A stretch of DNA of 64,000 nucleotides, taken from Actinoallomurus oryzae (GTDB lineage Bacteria; Actinomycetota; Actinomycetes; Streptosporangiales; Streptosporangiaceae). Below, one piece after another: positions 17,227-27,313 of this stretch (position 1 is its first letter; each line of letters begins with the position of its first letter). The stretch lies in NCBI RefSeq assembly GCF_039541955.1, contig NZ_BAABHF010000010.1, positions 372,001-436,000 of the forward strand, written 5' to 3'. Position numbers and translations under genes: made by a program. The notes under the pieces are model-generated. The model was not told where the DNA came from and ran no database searches. It was given only the letters and a program-made list of their open reading frames with translations.

Positions 17227-18095
17227 ACGGGCTGGCGGCGCGCACGGCGGCGCGGGAGATGCTGCGCCAGCGACGGCTGGCGGCCGTGCGGCAGGCCGGG
17301 GTGCGCGTGACGGTCTACGCCGTCGCGGCGGTGGCCGCGCTGGTCTGCGCGGCGCCGTTCCTGTGGAGCCTGGTGACCGCCTTCGAGCGTGGCGTGCCCG
17401 GCGCGCGGCACCGGCCGACCACCGAGCACGTCCGCGCCCTGTTCCACTCGACGCGGTTTCCGGCGTTCGTGGTGAACACCCTGGTGGTCGGTGGTCTGGT
17501 CGTGGTCGTCACGCTGGCGCTCGCGCTGCCGGCGGCGTACGCCCTGTCCCGGCTGCACCGCTCGTGGGGCACCCGGGCGGGGATCGCGATCCTGCTGGTG
17601 TACCTCGTGCCGCCGCCGCTGCTGTTCCTGTCGCTGTCGCGCGTGGTGGCGACGCTGGGCCTGGCCGACTCGATCTGGTCGCTCGTCCTCATCCACCCGA
17701 CCGTGACCGTGCCCGTGTCGGTCTGGCTGCTCGCGGCGTTCCTGCGTGCCGTGCCGGTCGACCTCGAGGAGCAGGCGATGGTCGACGGGCACAGCCGCTT
17801 CGGTGCGTTCGTCCGCGTGGTGGCGCCGCTGGTGCTCCCCGGAGTGGCGGCCGTCGCCGTCCTCACCTTCACGCTGGCCGCCGGGGAGTTCACCTACGCG
17901 CTGACGTTCATCTGGTCGGACGCGAACATGCCGGTGAGCACCGGGCCGCCCGTACGGCTCGGCGGCGGCGACCCGATGCTGTGGCGGTCGATGCAGAGCG
18001 GCGCGGTCTTCGTAGCCGTGCCGCTCGCGATCGGGTGCGGGCTGTTCCTCGACCGGTTCGTCACCGTACTTACGGACGGCGCGCACCGGGACTGA
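17223..18095 (+). CDS. Sugar-type ABC importer permease 2 (MalG/UgpE-like)
   Basis: A 290-residue second permease, with membrane segments at about 28-48, 80-105, 115-138, 148-170, 200-222 and 258-278. The EAA loop is EEQAMVDGHSRFGAFVRVVAPL. The GTG at 17223 overlaps the stop of permease 1 (GTGA). The frame is open upstream to 16680, but that is antisense-like overlap with permease 1 and is not used. It ends the operon and converges on the NCS1 permease, with only 18 bases between stops and no evident terminator. Confidence 0.85.
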   Translation: MNGLAARTAAREMLRQRRLAAVRQAGVRVTVYAVAAVAALVCAAPFLWSLVTAFERGVPGARHRPTTEHVRALFHSTRFPAFVVNTLVVGGLVVVVTLALALPAAYALSRLHRSWGTRAGIAILLVYLVPPPLLFLSLSRVVATLGLADSIWSLVLIHPTVTVPVSVWLLAAFLRAVPVDLEEQAMVDGHSRFGAFVRVVAPLVLPGVAAVAVLTFTLAAGEFTYALTFIWSDANMPVSTGPPVRLGGGDPMLWRSMQSGAVFVAVPLAIGCGLFLDRFVTVLTDGAHRD

Positions 18096-18113
18096 CGGCC
18101 GCCCCCGGGCCGG

Positions 18114-19541
18114 TCAGGCCTCCACGACGCGCGGGCCGCCGTCGGCGGTCCGGCGGGCCACCGGGGCCATCCACACGTAGTACAGGGCCGAGGCGACGAT
18201 CAGGCCGATGATCCAGGAGATGTCGGCGCCGCCGAGGTGCTTCACCAGCGGCCCGGTGAAGAACGTCGAGCTGACGAACGGGATCTCGACCACGACGCCG
18301 ATCACGTACGCCCCGATGGTGCGCCAGTTGAACCCGCCGTACACGCCGTCCGGGCGGAAGATCGCGTCGATGTCGTACCGCTCCTTGCGGACGAAGTAGA
18401 AGTCGATCAGGTTGATCGCCGTCCACGGGATGAGGAAGTACGCCAGGAACAGGATGAAGTTCTCGAAGTTGTGCAGGAAGTCGGCGCTCGCCACCAGGGC
18501 GACGACCGTGCCCACGACGGCGGCGAGCAGCACGAAGGTCAGCCGCACGCCGGCGTTCATCCGCATCGGGCGCAGCGCGGTCAGCGTGGTGGTCGCCGAC
18601 ATGAACATGCCGTAGAGGTTCAGCACGTTCACCGCGACGATGCCGAGCACGATGATCAGTGAGAACGGCCAGTGTGGATCGGCCAGGCCGACCACGAACG
18701 AGACGGAGCCGCCCTCGAAGGACTTGGCCGCCACCGCGGCGCAGATGCTGCCGAACGCCATCATCCAGACGGTGCCGAGCACGCTCCCGGCGTAGGTCCA
18801 CCAGAACGCCGCCCGGACCGACGTGTCCTGCGGCAGGTAGCGGGAGTAGTCGGCGACGTACGGCGCGTAGGTGATCTGCCAGGTCGCGGCGATCGCCACC
18901 ACGAGCAGGAACGTGCCCGCCCCGACGTGCCCGGAGTGCCAGACCCGGCCCACGTGGTGCCCGGTCAGCAGGCGGTAGGTGAGGTAGAGGAAGCCGACCG
19001 CCGCGATGAGGCTGACCCACTGCTCGTACTGGTGGATCAGCCGGTATCCGTAGGCGGCGAGCACCGTGCAGACCGCCGACACGATGATCGTGGCGGGTGT
19101 CCGGCCGATCCCCCACCAGTCGGCGAGCGCCGAGCCGCCGAGCACCGCGCTGGTCGCGAAGAAGCCGACGTACATCAGGACGACGAGCAGCAGCGGCAGG
19201 ATCGCCCCGTAGAACCCGAACTGCGCGCGACTCTGGATCATCTGCGGGATGCCGAGCTTGGGTCCCTGCGCCGAGTGAAGCGCCATGAAGATCGCGCCGA
19301 GCAGGTTGCCGATGACCAGGGCGACGATCGCCCAGGGCAGCGGAAGCCCGAGCACCACGCCGAGCGCCCCCGTCACCGCGGTGGTGACCTGCATGTTCGC
19401 GCCGAACCACACGGTGAAGAGCCGCCACACCGACCCGTGCCGCTCCTCGGGCGGGACGAAGTCGATCGACCGTTGTTCGACCCCGAGGGCCCCGCCCTGT
19501 CCGGCGCTCTGGGTACCGCCGCCGACCTGCTGTTTCGTCAT
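18114..19541 (-). CDS. NCS1-family nucleobase/cation symporter
   Basis: A 475-residue membrane transporter with about 12 membrane segments. NCS1 hallmarks include ERHGSVWRLFTVWFGANMQ near the N-terminus, GPKLGIPQMIQSRAQFG, ATWQITYAPYVADYSRYLP and LIPWTAINLIDFY. Family members import purines, pyrimidines, hydantoins or thiamine precursors with a cation. ATG at 19541; no clear ribosome site nearby. No catabolic gene sits beside it, so its substrate is unknown. Confidence 0.87.
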   Translation of the reverse strand: MTKQQVGGGTQSAGQGGALGVEQRSIDFVPPEERHGSVWRLFTVWFGANMQVTTAVTGALGVVLGLPLPWAIVALVIGNLLGAIFMALHSAQGPKLGIPQMIQSRAQFGFYGAILPLLLVVLMYVGFFATSAVLGGSALADWWGIGRTPATIIVSAVCTVLAAYGYRLIHQYEQWVSLIAAVGFLYLTYRLLTGHHVGRVWHSGHVGAGTFLLVVAIAATWQITYAPYVADYSRYLPQDTSVRAAFWWTYAGSVLGTVWMMAFGSICAAVAAKSFEGGSVSFVVGLADPHWPFSLIIVLGIVAVNVLNLYGMFMSATTTLTALRPMRMNAGVRLTFVLLAAVVGTVVALVASADFLHNFENFILFLAYFLIPWTAINLIDFYFVRKERYDIDAIFRPDGVYGGFNWRTIGAYVIGVVVEIPFVSSTFFTGPLVKHLGGADISWIIGLIVASALYYVWMAPVARRTADGGPRVVEA

Positions 19542-19653
19542 GCGCGCACTCTCACGCTCGCGTCAGCCGTCCCGCAAGAGCCCTCCCGGGCGAACTGTCT
19601 GAGATGCGAGACAACGGCGCGAGCCGAGCTCACCGCGGCGGCGCGGGCTCCGC

Positions 19654-20561
19654 TCACGCCTCGCGCCGGTGGAACGCCTCGAGGATGTCCCATTCCTCCT
19701 CCGACAGCCGCAGGGCGCCCGCAGCCACGTTGGCGGCCAGGTGGTCACGGTCGCCGGTGCCCGGGATGACCAGCACGTGCGGTCCGCGGTGCAGCGCCCA
19801 CGCCACGCGCACCTGCGCCGCGCTCGCCCCGTGCGCCCGCGCGACGGCCAGCACCTCGTCGGCCTCGGCCCCGCGCACGCCCGCCTGCCCTCCGGTCCCG
19901 GCGATCGCATAGAACGGCACGAAGGCGACCCCCTGCTCTTCGCAGACGCGGACGAACTCGCCTGTTCGGGGCGTACTCCGAGGCCGTACATGTTCTGCAC
20001 GCAGACCACCGGCGCGATGGCCTGGGCCTCGGCGAGGTGGTGCGGCCGGACGTTGGACAGGCCCAGGTGGCGGATCAGCCCGGCCTCCCGGAGTTCGGCC
20101 AGCGCACCGAAGCGCTCGGCGATCGAGTCGGTGCCGACGATGCGCAGGTTGACCATGTCGAGATGGTCGCGGCCGAGCTGGCGCAGGTTCTCCTCGACCT
20201 GGCCGCGCAACTGGGCGGGCGTGGCGTGGGGCGACCAGGCGCCCGACGGGTCGCGCCACGGTCCGACCTTCGTGGCGATCACGAGATCGTCCGGGTACGG
20301 GGCCAGCGCCCGATTGATCAGCTCGTTGGCGGAGCGCAGCGAGGAGAAGTAGAACGCGGCGGTGTCGATGTGGTTCACCCCGAGCTCGATCGCGTGGCGC
20401 AGCACAGCGATCGCCTCGTCGCGGTCGCGGGCCACGGCGTCGGGTGCGAACGCCTCTCCGGTCTGGGGCAGCCGCATCGCGCCGAACCCGATCCGGTTGA
20501 CTCGCAGGTCGCCGAGGGTCCAGGTTCCCGCGGCCGCCGCGGGCATCGTCTCTGAAGTCAC
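19654..20561 (-). pseudogene. Aldo/keto reductase interrupted by a frameshift
   Basis: NAD(P)H-dependent oxidoreductase family. The 5' part encodes the aldo/keto reductase N-terminus: FGAMRLPQTGEAF, the catalytic region NHIDTAAFYFS (D and Y), VIATKVGPW and GLSNVRPHHLAEA, up to VCVQNMYGL. The 3' part (TGEFVRVCEEQGVAFVPFYAIAG to the end at FHRREA) continues in another frame. Moving between them needs one missing base or two extra bases at about 19960-19985. Joined, they give a normal ~300-residue enzyme. This is either a recent inactivating mutation or a sequencing error; the rest of both halves is undamaged. Start GTG 20561 or ATG 20546. Confidence 0.8.
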
Positions 20562-20630
20562 GCGGGGATGATCCTCACGAGGTAGCCTGCCGGGCAATTG
20601 ATTCCGAAATACATGAATCTCGGGGGGACT

Positions 20631-21623
20631 GTGCTCGCTGAGCTGACCTTCTCGGTGAGCGATCTGGTGGAGATGCGGTTCGCCCGCTCACCGATGTGGG
20701 AGGTCGGGCCGAGCAACCGGCTGCTGCGGTCCGGATCCGCGCACCCCGTGCACCGGACCTGGGCCGAACAGGTACGACCGCGGCTGGCGGGCGCAGGCCT
20801 CGACCGGGGATGGCTCGCCGAGCTGATCCCGCCCCGCGGGTACGTTCCCGACTTCCTCAACCCGGCCCCGGCCGGGCCGGCTCCCACCCTGGCGGACGAA
20901 CTGGCCCGCATTCAGGCCGCTCCCACCGCCCGCGTACGCCAGGATCTGGACCGGCTGAAGAGCGAGCGGGGACGTCTCGGCCCCCGGCTGACCCGGCTGT
21001 ACGCCGACCCGCCGGCCCACCTGCCCCGGGTCACGGAGGAGATCGAGGCGTACTGGGAGCTGGCGCTGGCCCCGTACTGGTCACGGATCCGGGCGGTGCT
21101 CGACGCGGACGTCTTCCACCGTGCTCGCCAGGTCGCCGAGCAGGGCGCGAGTCGCCTCCTGAGCGATCTGCACCCCTCGGTGAGCTGGACCGACGACGCG
21201 CTGCGGCTGGCCCGCCGTCAGCGGCCCCTGTCCCGTAGCGCCGCGGGACAGGGGCTGGTGCTGATCCCGTCGGTCTTCACCGGGCCTGAGCTGTTCACCC
21301 TCATGTCGCCGCCTGATCCGCCGCAGCTGGCCTATCCCGCGCGTGGCACCGGCACGCTGTGGCGGCCACGGTCGGTGACCGGGACCGCCGCCCTCGCCGC
21401 CGTACTCGGCCGATCGCGGACCCTCCTGCTGGCCGAGCTGGAGACTCCGGCCTCCACCACCGAGCTCTCCCGGCGGACGGGACTGTCACCCGCCGGGGTC
21501 TCCCAGTGCCTCACGGCGCTGCGCGACGCGGGCCTGGTCAGCGCCCACCGCGCCGGCCGCTCGGTGCTCTACGCCCGGACCGCCGCCGCCGAGTCCCTCC
21601 TCGCGGCCCCCACCGACCGGTGA
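20631..21623 (+). CDS. ArsR-like winged-helix transcriptional regulator
   Basis: A 330-residue cytoplasmic protein. A long N-terminal region (about 1-245) is helical, with an ELTFSVSDLVEMRFARSP start typical of actinobacterial ArsR-like regulators of this size. It ends in a winged helix-turn-helix (about 255-320): SRTLLLAELETPASTTELSRRTG, then LSPAGVSQCLTALRDAGLV (recognition helix) and the wing HRAGRSVLYARTAAA. GTG 20631 has GGGGGG a few bases upstream; ATG 20613 is an alternative. It diverges from the broken aldo/keto reductase, a possible former target. Confidence 0.75.
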   Translation: MLAELTFSVSDLVEMRFARSPMWEVGPSNRLLRSGSAHPVHRTWAEQVRPRLAGAGLDRGWLAELIPPRGYVPDFLNPAPAGPAPTLADELARIQAAPTARVRQDLDRLKSERGRLGPRLTRLYADPPAHLPRVTEEIEAYWELALAPYWSRIRAVLDADVFHRARQVAEQGASRLLSDLHPSVSWTDDALRLARRQRPLSRSAAGQGLVLIPSVFTGPELFTLMSPPDPPQLAYPARGTGTLWRPRSVTGTAALAAVLGRSRTLLLAELETPASTTELSRRTGLSPAGVSQCLTALRDAGLVSAHRAGRSVLYARTAAAESLLAAPTDR

Positions 21624-21680
21624 GCACCCGGCCTGGGCGTACCGGCGGAAGTGTCAGAGCCGGGGCGTACGGTGCGCGGC

Positions 21681-22175
21681 ATGACGACATGGGCGGAGTT
21701 CGAGGCGAGGGCACCGGAGCTGGCGACGCTCGGCGAGGCCCGGTTCCGCGCCAGCGGGCTGGTGCTCGTCGGCACGTTGCGGGCGAACGGCTGGCCGCGC
21801 ATCACCCCGGTCGAGCCCAGGCTCGTCGACGGCGAGTTGCAGCTCGGCATGATGTGGCAGTCGCTGAAGGCGCTCGACCTGCTGCGCGACCCGCGGTGCA
21901 CGGTGCACAGCACCACCTCCGACAAGGACGGCACCGAGGGCGACTTCAAGGTGTACGGCACGGCCGAGCACGTGACCGATCCCGCACGCCGCGAACGGCA
22001 CTGCCAGGTGACCGAGCAGGAGATCGGCTGGCGGCCGGCCGACGACGAGTTCCACGTGTTCTCGATCGACATCCAGGAGGTCGCCTACGCCCTCTTCGCC
22101 GGCAATGAGGACGACCCGAAGATCTATTCCTGGCGTCCGGAGGGTGATCTTCGGCGGCTGCACGTGCGGTCCTGA
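21681..22175 (+). CDS. Pyridoxamine-5'-phosphate-oxidase-like flavin/F420 family protein
   Basis: A 164-residue split-barrel protein. WAEFEARAPELATLGEARF, LVGTLRANGWPRITPVEP (the core strand pair of the fold) and LQLGMMWQSLKALDLLRDPRC are typical of actinobacterial PNPOx-like proteins that bind FMN, F420 or heme. The substrate is unknown. The ATG at 21681 follows TACGGT by 7 nt (leaderless pattern), favouring it over GTG 21651. Confidence 0.8.
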   Translation: MTTWAEFEARAPELATLGEARFRASGLVLVGTLRANGWPRITPVEPRLVDGELQLGMMWQSLKALDLLRDPRCTVHSTTSDKDGTEGDFKVYGTAEHVTDPARRERHCQVTEQEIGWRPADDEFHVFSIDIQEVAYALFAGNEDDPKIYSWRPEGDLRRLHVRS

Positions 22176-22265
22176 TAGGACTGGGGTAAGCGTCCGGCCG
22201 ACCGGGTCACCCGGCCCGCGTGCAGGGGGCCGGACGCGCACCAACCGCGATCCCAGGAGGTTGCC

Positions 22266-22799
22266 ATGGTCGGCAGGCCGCCCCTTCCGCACGATTTCCT
22301 TCCCCCGGTCGAATCCTTCTCGGTGACCAGCGACGACATCGCGGACGGCGAGCGTCTATCCAACGCCCAGGTCTTCAACGACTGGGGTTTCAGCGGCGAC
22401 AACATCTCGCCGCACCTGAGCTGGTCGGGCTTTCCGGCCGAGACCAAGAGCTTCGCCGTCACCTGCTTCGACCCCGACGCGCCGACGGGCAGCGGCTTCT
22501 GGCACTGGGTGCTGTTCGACATCCCGGCGTCGGTGACCGAGCTTCCGTCCGGCGCGGGCGGCGGTGACTTCAAGGGCCTGCCGCAGGGGGCCGTGCACGC
22601 GCGCAACGACTACGGCAACAAGGAGTTCGGCGGCGCGGCTCCGCCTCCGGGCGGCCCGCACCGCTACGTCTTCACCGTGCACGCGCTGGACACCGAGTCC
22701 CTGGGCCTTCCCGCCGACACCGCGCCGGCGGTGGTGGGCTTCAACGTCACGGCCCACACGCTGGCCCGCGCCCAGATCGTGTCGGAGTACGAGAGCTGA
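22266..22799 (+). CDS. PEBP/YbhB family protein
   Basis: A 177-residue phosphatidylethanolamine-binding-protein family member. Visible signatures include NISPHLSWSGFPAETKSFAVTCFDPDAP (the DPD-type ligand-pocket motif), FWHWVLFDIPASV and GGPHRYVFTVHALD (the GxHRY motif). No signal peptide, so it is cytoplasmic. The ligand is unknown in bacteria. ATG at 22266 has AGGAGG 6-7 nt upstream. Followed by two strong palindromes that probably end transcription. Confidence 0.87.
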   Translation: MVGRPPLPHDFLPPVESFSVTSDDIADGERLSNAQVFNDWGFSGDNISPHLSWSGFPAETKSFAVTCFDPDAPTGSGFWHWVLFDIPASVTELPSGAGGGDFKGLPQGAVHARNDYGNKEFGGAAPPPGGPHRYVFTVHALDTESLGLPADTAPAVVGFNVTAHTLARAQIVSEYES

Positions 22800-22864
22800 C
22801 CCACCGGCGGTACGGGCCCGGCGCCCGCACCGCCCGGCAGGCCGCCGTACGAACCTGATCGGCG

Positions 22865-22888
22865 CCGGTCACGTCCGGACGTGACCGG
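22865..22888. terminator. 24-bp perfect palindrome after the PEBP gene
   Basis: The 24 bases read identically on both strands (CCGGTCACGT then CCGG then ACGTGACCGG). It lies 65 nt after the PEBP stop. As RNA it would fold to a strong stem, so a terminator is likely, but such a dyad could also be a protein binding site. Confidence 0.5.
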
Positions 22889-22916
22889 CTCTGTCGGAGG
22901 GCGAGGCCGGGGCACC

Positions 22917-22940
22917 GGCCCCGGAAAGGTTTCCGGGGCC
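22917..22940. terminator. Second hairpin in the PEBP-kamA interval
   Basis: GGCCCCGGAAA (22917-22927) and TTTCCGGGGCC (22930-22940) are perfect complements. It lies between the convergent PEBP gene (+) and radical SAM gene (-), 29 nt after the 24-bp palindrome. The remaining bases of 22800-23196 show no gene I can support. Confidence 0.5.
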
Positions 22941-23196
22941 GTACCTGTCCGGCACGGCCCCGAAACCAAGCCCCGGCGGCGCACCCCCCGGGACCCATGT
23001 GACCCGCGGGCCGGCTCCCCAGCCCCGTTGGTCACCTCCGGACCCCCAGGGACGCCGACCGTCGTCACATCTGGACCTGGGCCGCCGTTCACACACCGGC
23101 CCAGGCCATCTCATGATGGACGGCGGCGCCATCGTTCCGCTTCGCTTCCGCTATCGGTCGGGTCGGCCGATCCGATGCCGCGCGCGGAGGGACCGG

Positions 23197-24576
<1,380 letters not shown>

Positions 24577-24966
24577 GTGTTGTTACTCCTTTGACATCGA
24601 GGGAAAGCGTGCGACGCGCCGCATCCGCCCAGGCGGACATGCGGACGCTCGCCGGCAGGTTGTTTCAACTCCTTCGCACTCGACTACGGCGCCGCAGGTC
24701 GCGACGCCTCAACGCTCCCCGCCCCATTGAACCCTGAATCTCCCGTTTCTTACGAATCTGATACCCGTACGGGTGCTTATCGATACGCGGACACAAGGGC
24801 CACTGACCTCTCAACGTCACAATCAGCTCAAAAGTGTCAGCTCGACACGCACTGTCAGGGTCGATCCTGGTAAGCGGTCTGCGACATACTGTGTAACCCC
24901 AGTCCCGCTACGCGACAGAAGTCACTGTGCTCCCGCTACGACACCAACGGCCCACGTGGAGCGATC
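24577..24966. promoter_or_regulatory. 390-bp divergent intergenic region
   Basis: Non-coding stretch between the radical SAM gene and the GH18-like gene, visibly less GC-rich than its flanks. It contains a palindrome ACCCGTACGGGT (24762-24773), an inverted repeat GTGTC-N5-GACAC (24835-24849) and a possible -10 TACTGT (24887-24892) for the plus-strand gene. No gene or known riboswitch was recognised. Confidence 0.45.
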
Positions 24967-26085
24967 GTGGGTAGACATCGCAAAAAGCAAAGCCGGCAAC
25001 GCCGCCGGGCGAGAATCGCGCTGGTCGCGGCCGGCCTGCTGGTCCCGCTGACCGGCGGCGCCGTGGTGTTCGCGGCCACCGACGGCTCCGGCGCGCCCGC
25101 GGCCCAGGCGCCGGGGGCGACCGACGGAGCGGTCCGCCGGGCGTACACCGGCGGCTCCTCGCGCTCACGGCCCACCGCCCAGACACCGGCCTCGTCCCCA
25201 CCGGCCCGGACGCCGGCCGCGTCCGCGTCGCCGTCGCCGTCCACCGGACCGCGGATCGGCTTCGCCCCGTACGCCGACGTGCTGTCCTGGCCGCCGCCGG
25301 ACCTGTCCAAGACCGACGTGAAGGCCTACACCATGGGGTTCGTCTCGGCCGGCGGCGGATGCTCGGCCGCCTGGGGCGGGCTGTCCCCGGTCGACGCCGC
25401 GTTCGCGGTGCGGCGGATCAAGGACGTTCCGGGCAAGGTCATCGTGTCCTTCGGCGGTCCGCACGGCACCGAACTCGCCCAGTCCTGCGACAGCGTCGGC
25501 TCCCTGGTCAAGCAGTACCGCAAGGCGTTGGACGCCACCGACCCGGCGGGACTCGACTTCTACCTCTCCGAGGGCACGCTGTCCGACACCCTGTCCGTGC
25601 AGCGCCGCACGCAGGCGCTCGCCCGGATCCAGCGCGACGACCTGCCGCTGTCGATCACGCTCCCGCTGCACCGGTCCGGCCTGTCCGCGAGCGCGCTCGG
25701 CGCGCTGCGCTCGGCCGCCACGGGCGGTGTGCGCGTCTCGGTCGTCAACCTTGTCCCGGCCGACGGCGCGGGCCAGTCGGTCACCGCCTCCGCCATCGCC
25801 GCGCACACCCAGCTGATGCGGCTCTACCACCTCGGCGACGCCCAGACGTGGCAGCGCATGGGCGTGACACCGATCATCGGCGTCGCGGGCGTGGACGCGC
25901 AGTTCCGGCCGGCCGACGCCCAGCAGCTGCTCACCTGGGCCACCGCCCACGGCCTCGGGCGGCTCTCGATGTGGACCGTCACCCGCGACAACCCGTGCAC
26001 CTCCGACACGAGCGTCGCCAGCGACACGTGCAGCGGCCTGGACGAGGACCCCGGAGTCTTCACCAAGATCCTCCAGGGCTTCTGA
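24967..26085 (+). CDS. Secreted GH18-like protein with degenerate active site
   Basis: A 372-residue exported protein. The basic N-terminus (GRHRKKQSRQRRRAR) and a membrane segment (about 19-38) form a signal peptide or anchor. A Ser/Pro/Ala-rich linker (about 40-95) leads to a TIM-barrel-like domain starting RIGFAPYADVLSW, resembling bacterial GH18 chitinase-type domains (VKAYTMGFVSAGGGCSAAWGG, VIVSFGGPHG, LSMWTVTRDN). The catalytic strand reads AGLDFYLSEG (D197-E202) instead of the usual DxxDxDxE, so chitinase activity is doubtful; it may bind sugar only. Four late cysteines may form disulphides. GTG at 24967 has GGAG 5 nt upstream. Confidence 0.75.
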   Translation: MGRHRKKQSRQRRRARIALVAAGLLVPLTGGAVVFAATDGSGAPAAQAPGATDGAVRRAYTGGSSRSRPTAQTPASSPPARTPAASASPSPSTGPRIGFAPYADVLSWPPPDLSKTDVKAYTMGFVSAGGGCSAAWGGLSPVDAAFAVRRIKDVPGKVIVSFGGPHGTELAQSCDSVGSLVKQYRKALDATDPAGLDFYLSEGTLSDTLSVQRRTQALARIQRDDLPLSITLPLHRSGLSASALGALRSAATGGVRVSVVNLVPADGAGQSVTASAIAAHTQLMRLYHLGDAQTWQRMGVTPIIGVAGVDAQFRPADAQQLLTWATAHGLGRLSMWTVTRDNPCTSDTSVASDTCSGLDEDPGVFTKILQGF

Positions 26086-26193
26086 CGCACCGGCCGCCCG
26101 TCGGCCGGAGGTTTTCCACAGGCGTCCGGCCGCCCTTCCTCGGGCGGCCTCACCCCCTCGACAATGGGATTGGGCTGAGCCCCCCGGGCGGGC

Positions 26194-26295
26194 GGGGCCC
26201 GCATCGGGACGGGGCCCGCATCGGGACGGGGCCCGCATCGGGACGGGGCCCGCATCGGGACGGGGCCCGCATCGGGACGGGGCCCGCATCGGGAC
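26194..26295. repeat. Six perfect copies of a 17-bp tandem repeat
   Basis: Unit GGGGCCCGCATCGGGAC repeats without any mismatch at 26194, 26211, 26228, 26245, 26262 and 26279. It is in the 313-base gap between the GH18-like gene and the DUF998 gene. Each unit contains the palindrome GGGCCC. No spacers, so this is not a CRISPR array. Perfect identity suggests recent expansion. The rest of the gap holds no gene. Confidence 0.9.
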
Positions 26296-26398
26296 GGGGG
26301 CGGTCGGTTCGCATCCGGGCAGGTCACGGGGCTGGTCGGTCGTTGGGCTTCGGTTCTGAGTCCTTATGCTTGGACTCTGGGCGGGGGGAGCCTAAGCC

Positions 26399-27313
26399 GT
26401 GACTGTGAGCTCGTACGGGGGTTCACGCGAGCCGGGCATGGTGCCGGTGTTCGCGTGGCTGCTTGCCGCCATCGCCGGGATCACGTACGCGTCGTGGCTG
26501 CTGCAGTTCTTCCTCAACCCCGAGCTCGACCCGGTCAACGGCTATGTCAGCGAGCTGTCCGCGAGCGACCAGCCGTACCACCTTCTGTTCTCCGCCGGTG
26601 ACTTCGTCTCCGGCCTGCTGACGATCGTCGTGGTGGTGGCCGTGCTGCGCGCGGTACGCCCGCGCGGTCACGCGCTGGCCGGCTGGCTGGCGCTGGTCCT
26701 GTTCGGCGTCTTCTCGATCGCCGACTCGCTGTTCGCGATGGACTGCGCGCCCAACTCCGACACGACGTGCGCCCTGCGGGAGCGGGCCGGGAAGGTCTCC
26801 TTCGCCCATCAGTTCCACAGCGTGACCAGCGTGTGCGTCGTGACGGCGGGCATCGTCAGTCTCGTCGCCCTCACCATCGCCGCGCGCCGGCACCGCCGCT
26901 GGCCGGTGATCGCTCGCTGGAGCTGGCTGCTGCTGGTCGTGGAGACGGTGACGGCCGTGGCCACGCTGCCGCTGATGTACTTCGGCGTCCTCCTCGGCGT
27001 GATCGAACGGGTCCAGGTCGCGATGATCTCGATCTGGCTGTTCGTGATCGCCGCCCAGCTCCACGCCGACCGCCGCCGCGCGCCGGCTCCCGCCGCACTA
27101 CCGGCTTCCGAGCCCCCGCCCGCCCGCGCCGCGGCGCCGCTTCCCGAGTCGCCGCCGGTTCCCGGCATCGCCTCCGCCGCGCCGCCGGCCCCGGACACGC
27201 CGCCGGGTGGCGCCGGCCCCGTACACGCCAGGCCGGAGTCCGCCCGGCCGTCCGTACGCGGGCGCCGTCGCAGGCCCGACGACGGCGCCCGGGAGAGGAC
27301 CTCGCGGACGTGA
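26399..27313 (+). CDS. DUF998 membrane protein
   Basis: A 304-residue protein with about six membrane segments (roughly 15-38, 62-84, 93-112, 140-162, 172-195 and 200-222). The DUF998 pattern is seen in NPELDPVNGYVSELSASDQPYH, then FSAGDFVSGLL. A Pro/Ala-rich cytoplasmic tail of ~80 residues ends in basic residues. Function unknown. GTG at 26399 has GGGGGGAG about 8 nt upstream. Its stop overlaps the next gene as GTGA, making a three-gene operon with the hydrolase and lipoprotein. Confidence 0.78.
   Translation: MTVSSYGGSREPGMVPVFAWLLAAIAGITYASWLLQFFLNPELDPVNGYVSELSASDQPYHLLFSAGDFVSGLLTIVVVVAVLRAVRPRGHALAGWLALVLFGVFSIADSLFAMDCAPNSDTTCALRERAGKVSFAHQFHSVTSVCVVTAGIVSLVALTIAARRHRRWPVIARWSWLLLVVETVTAVATLPLMYFGVLLGVIERVQVAMISIWLFVIAAQLHADRRRAPAPAALPASEPPPARAAAPLPESPPVPGIASAAPPAPDTPPGGAGPVHARPESARPSVRGRRRRPDDGARERTSRT

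Noticed and set aside
26194..26295. CRISPR array
   Set aside because: The 17-bp units are contiguous with no spacers and no cas genes are near.
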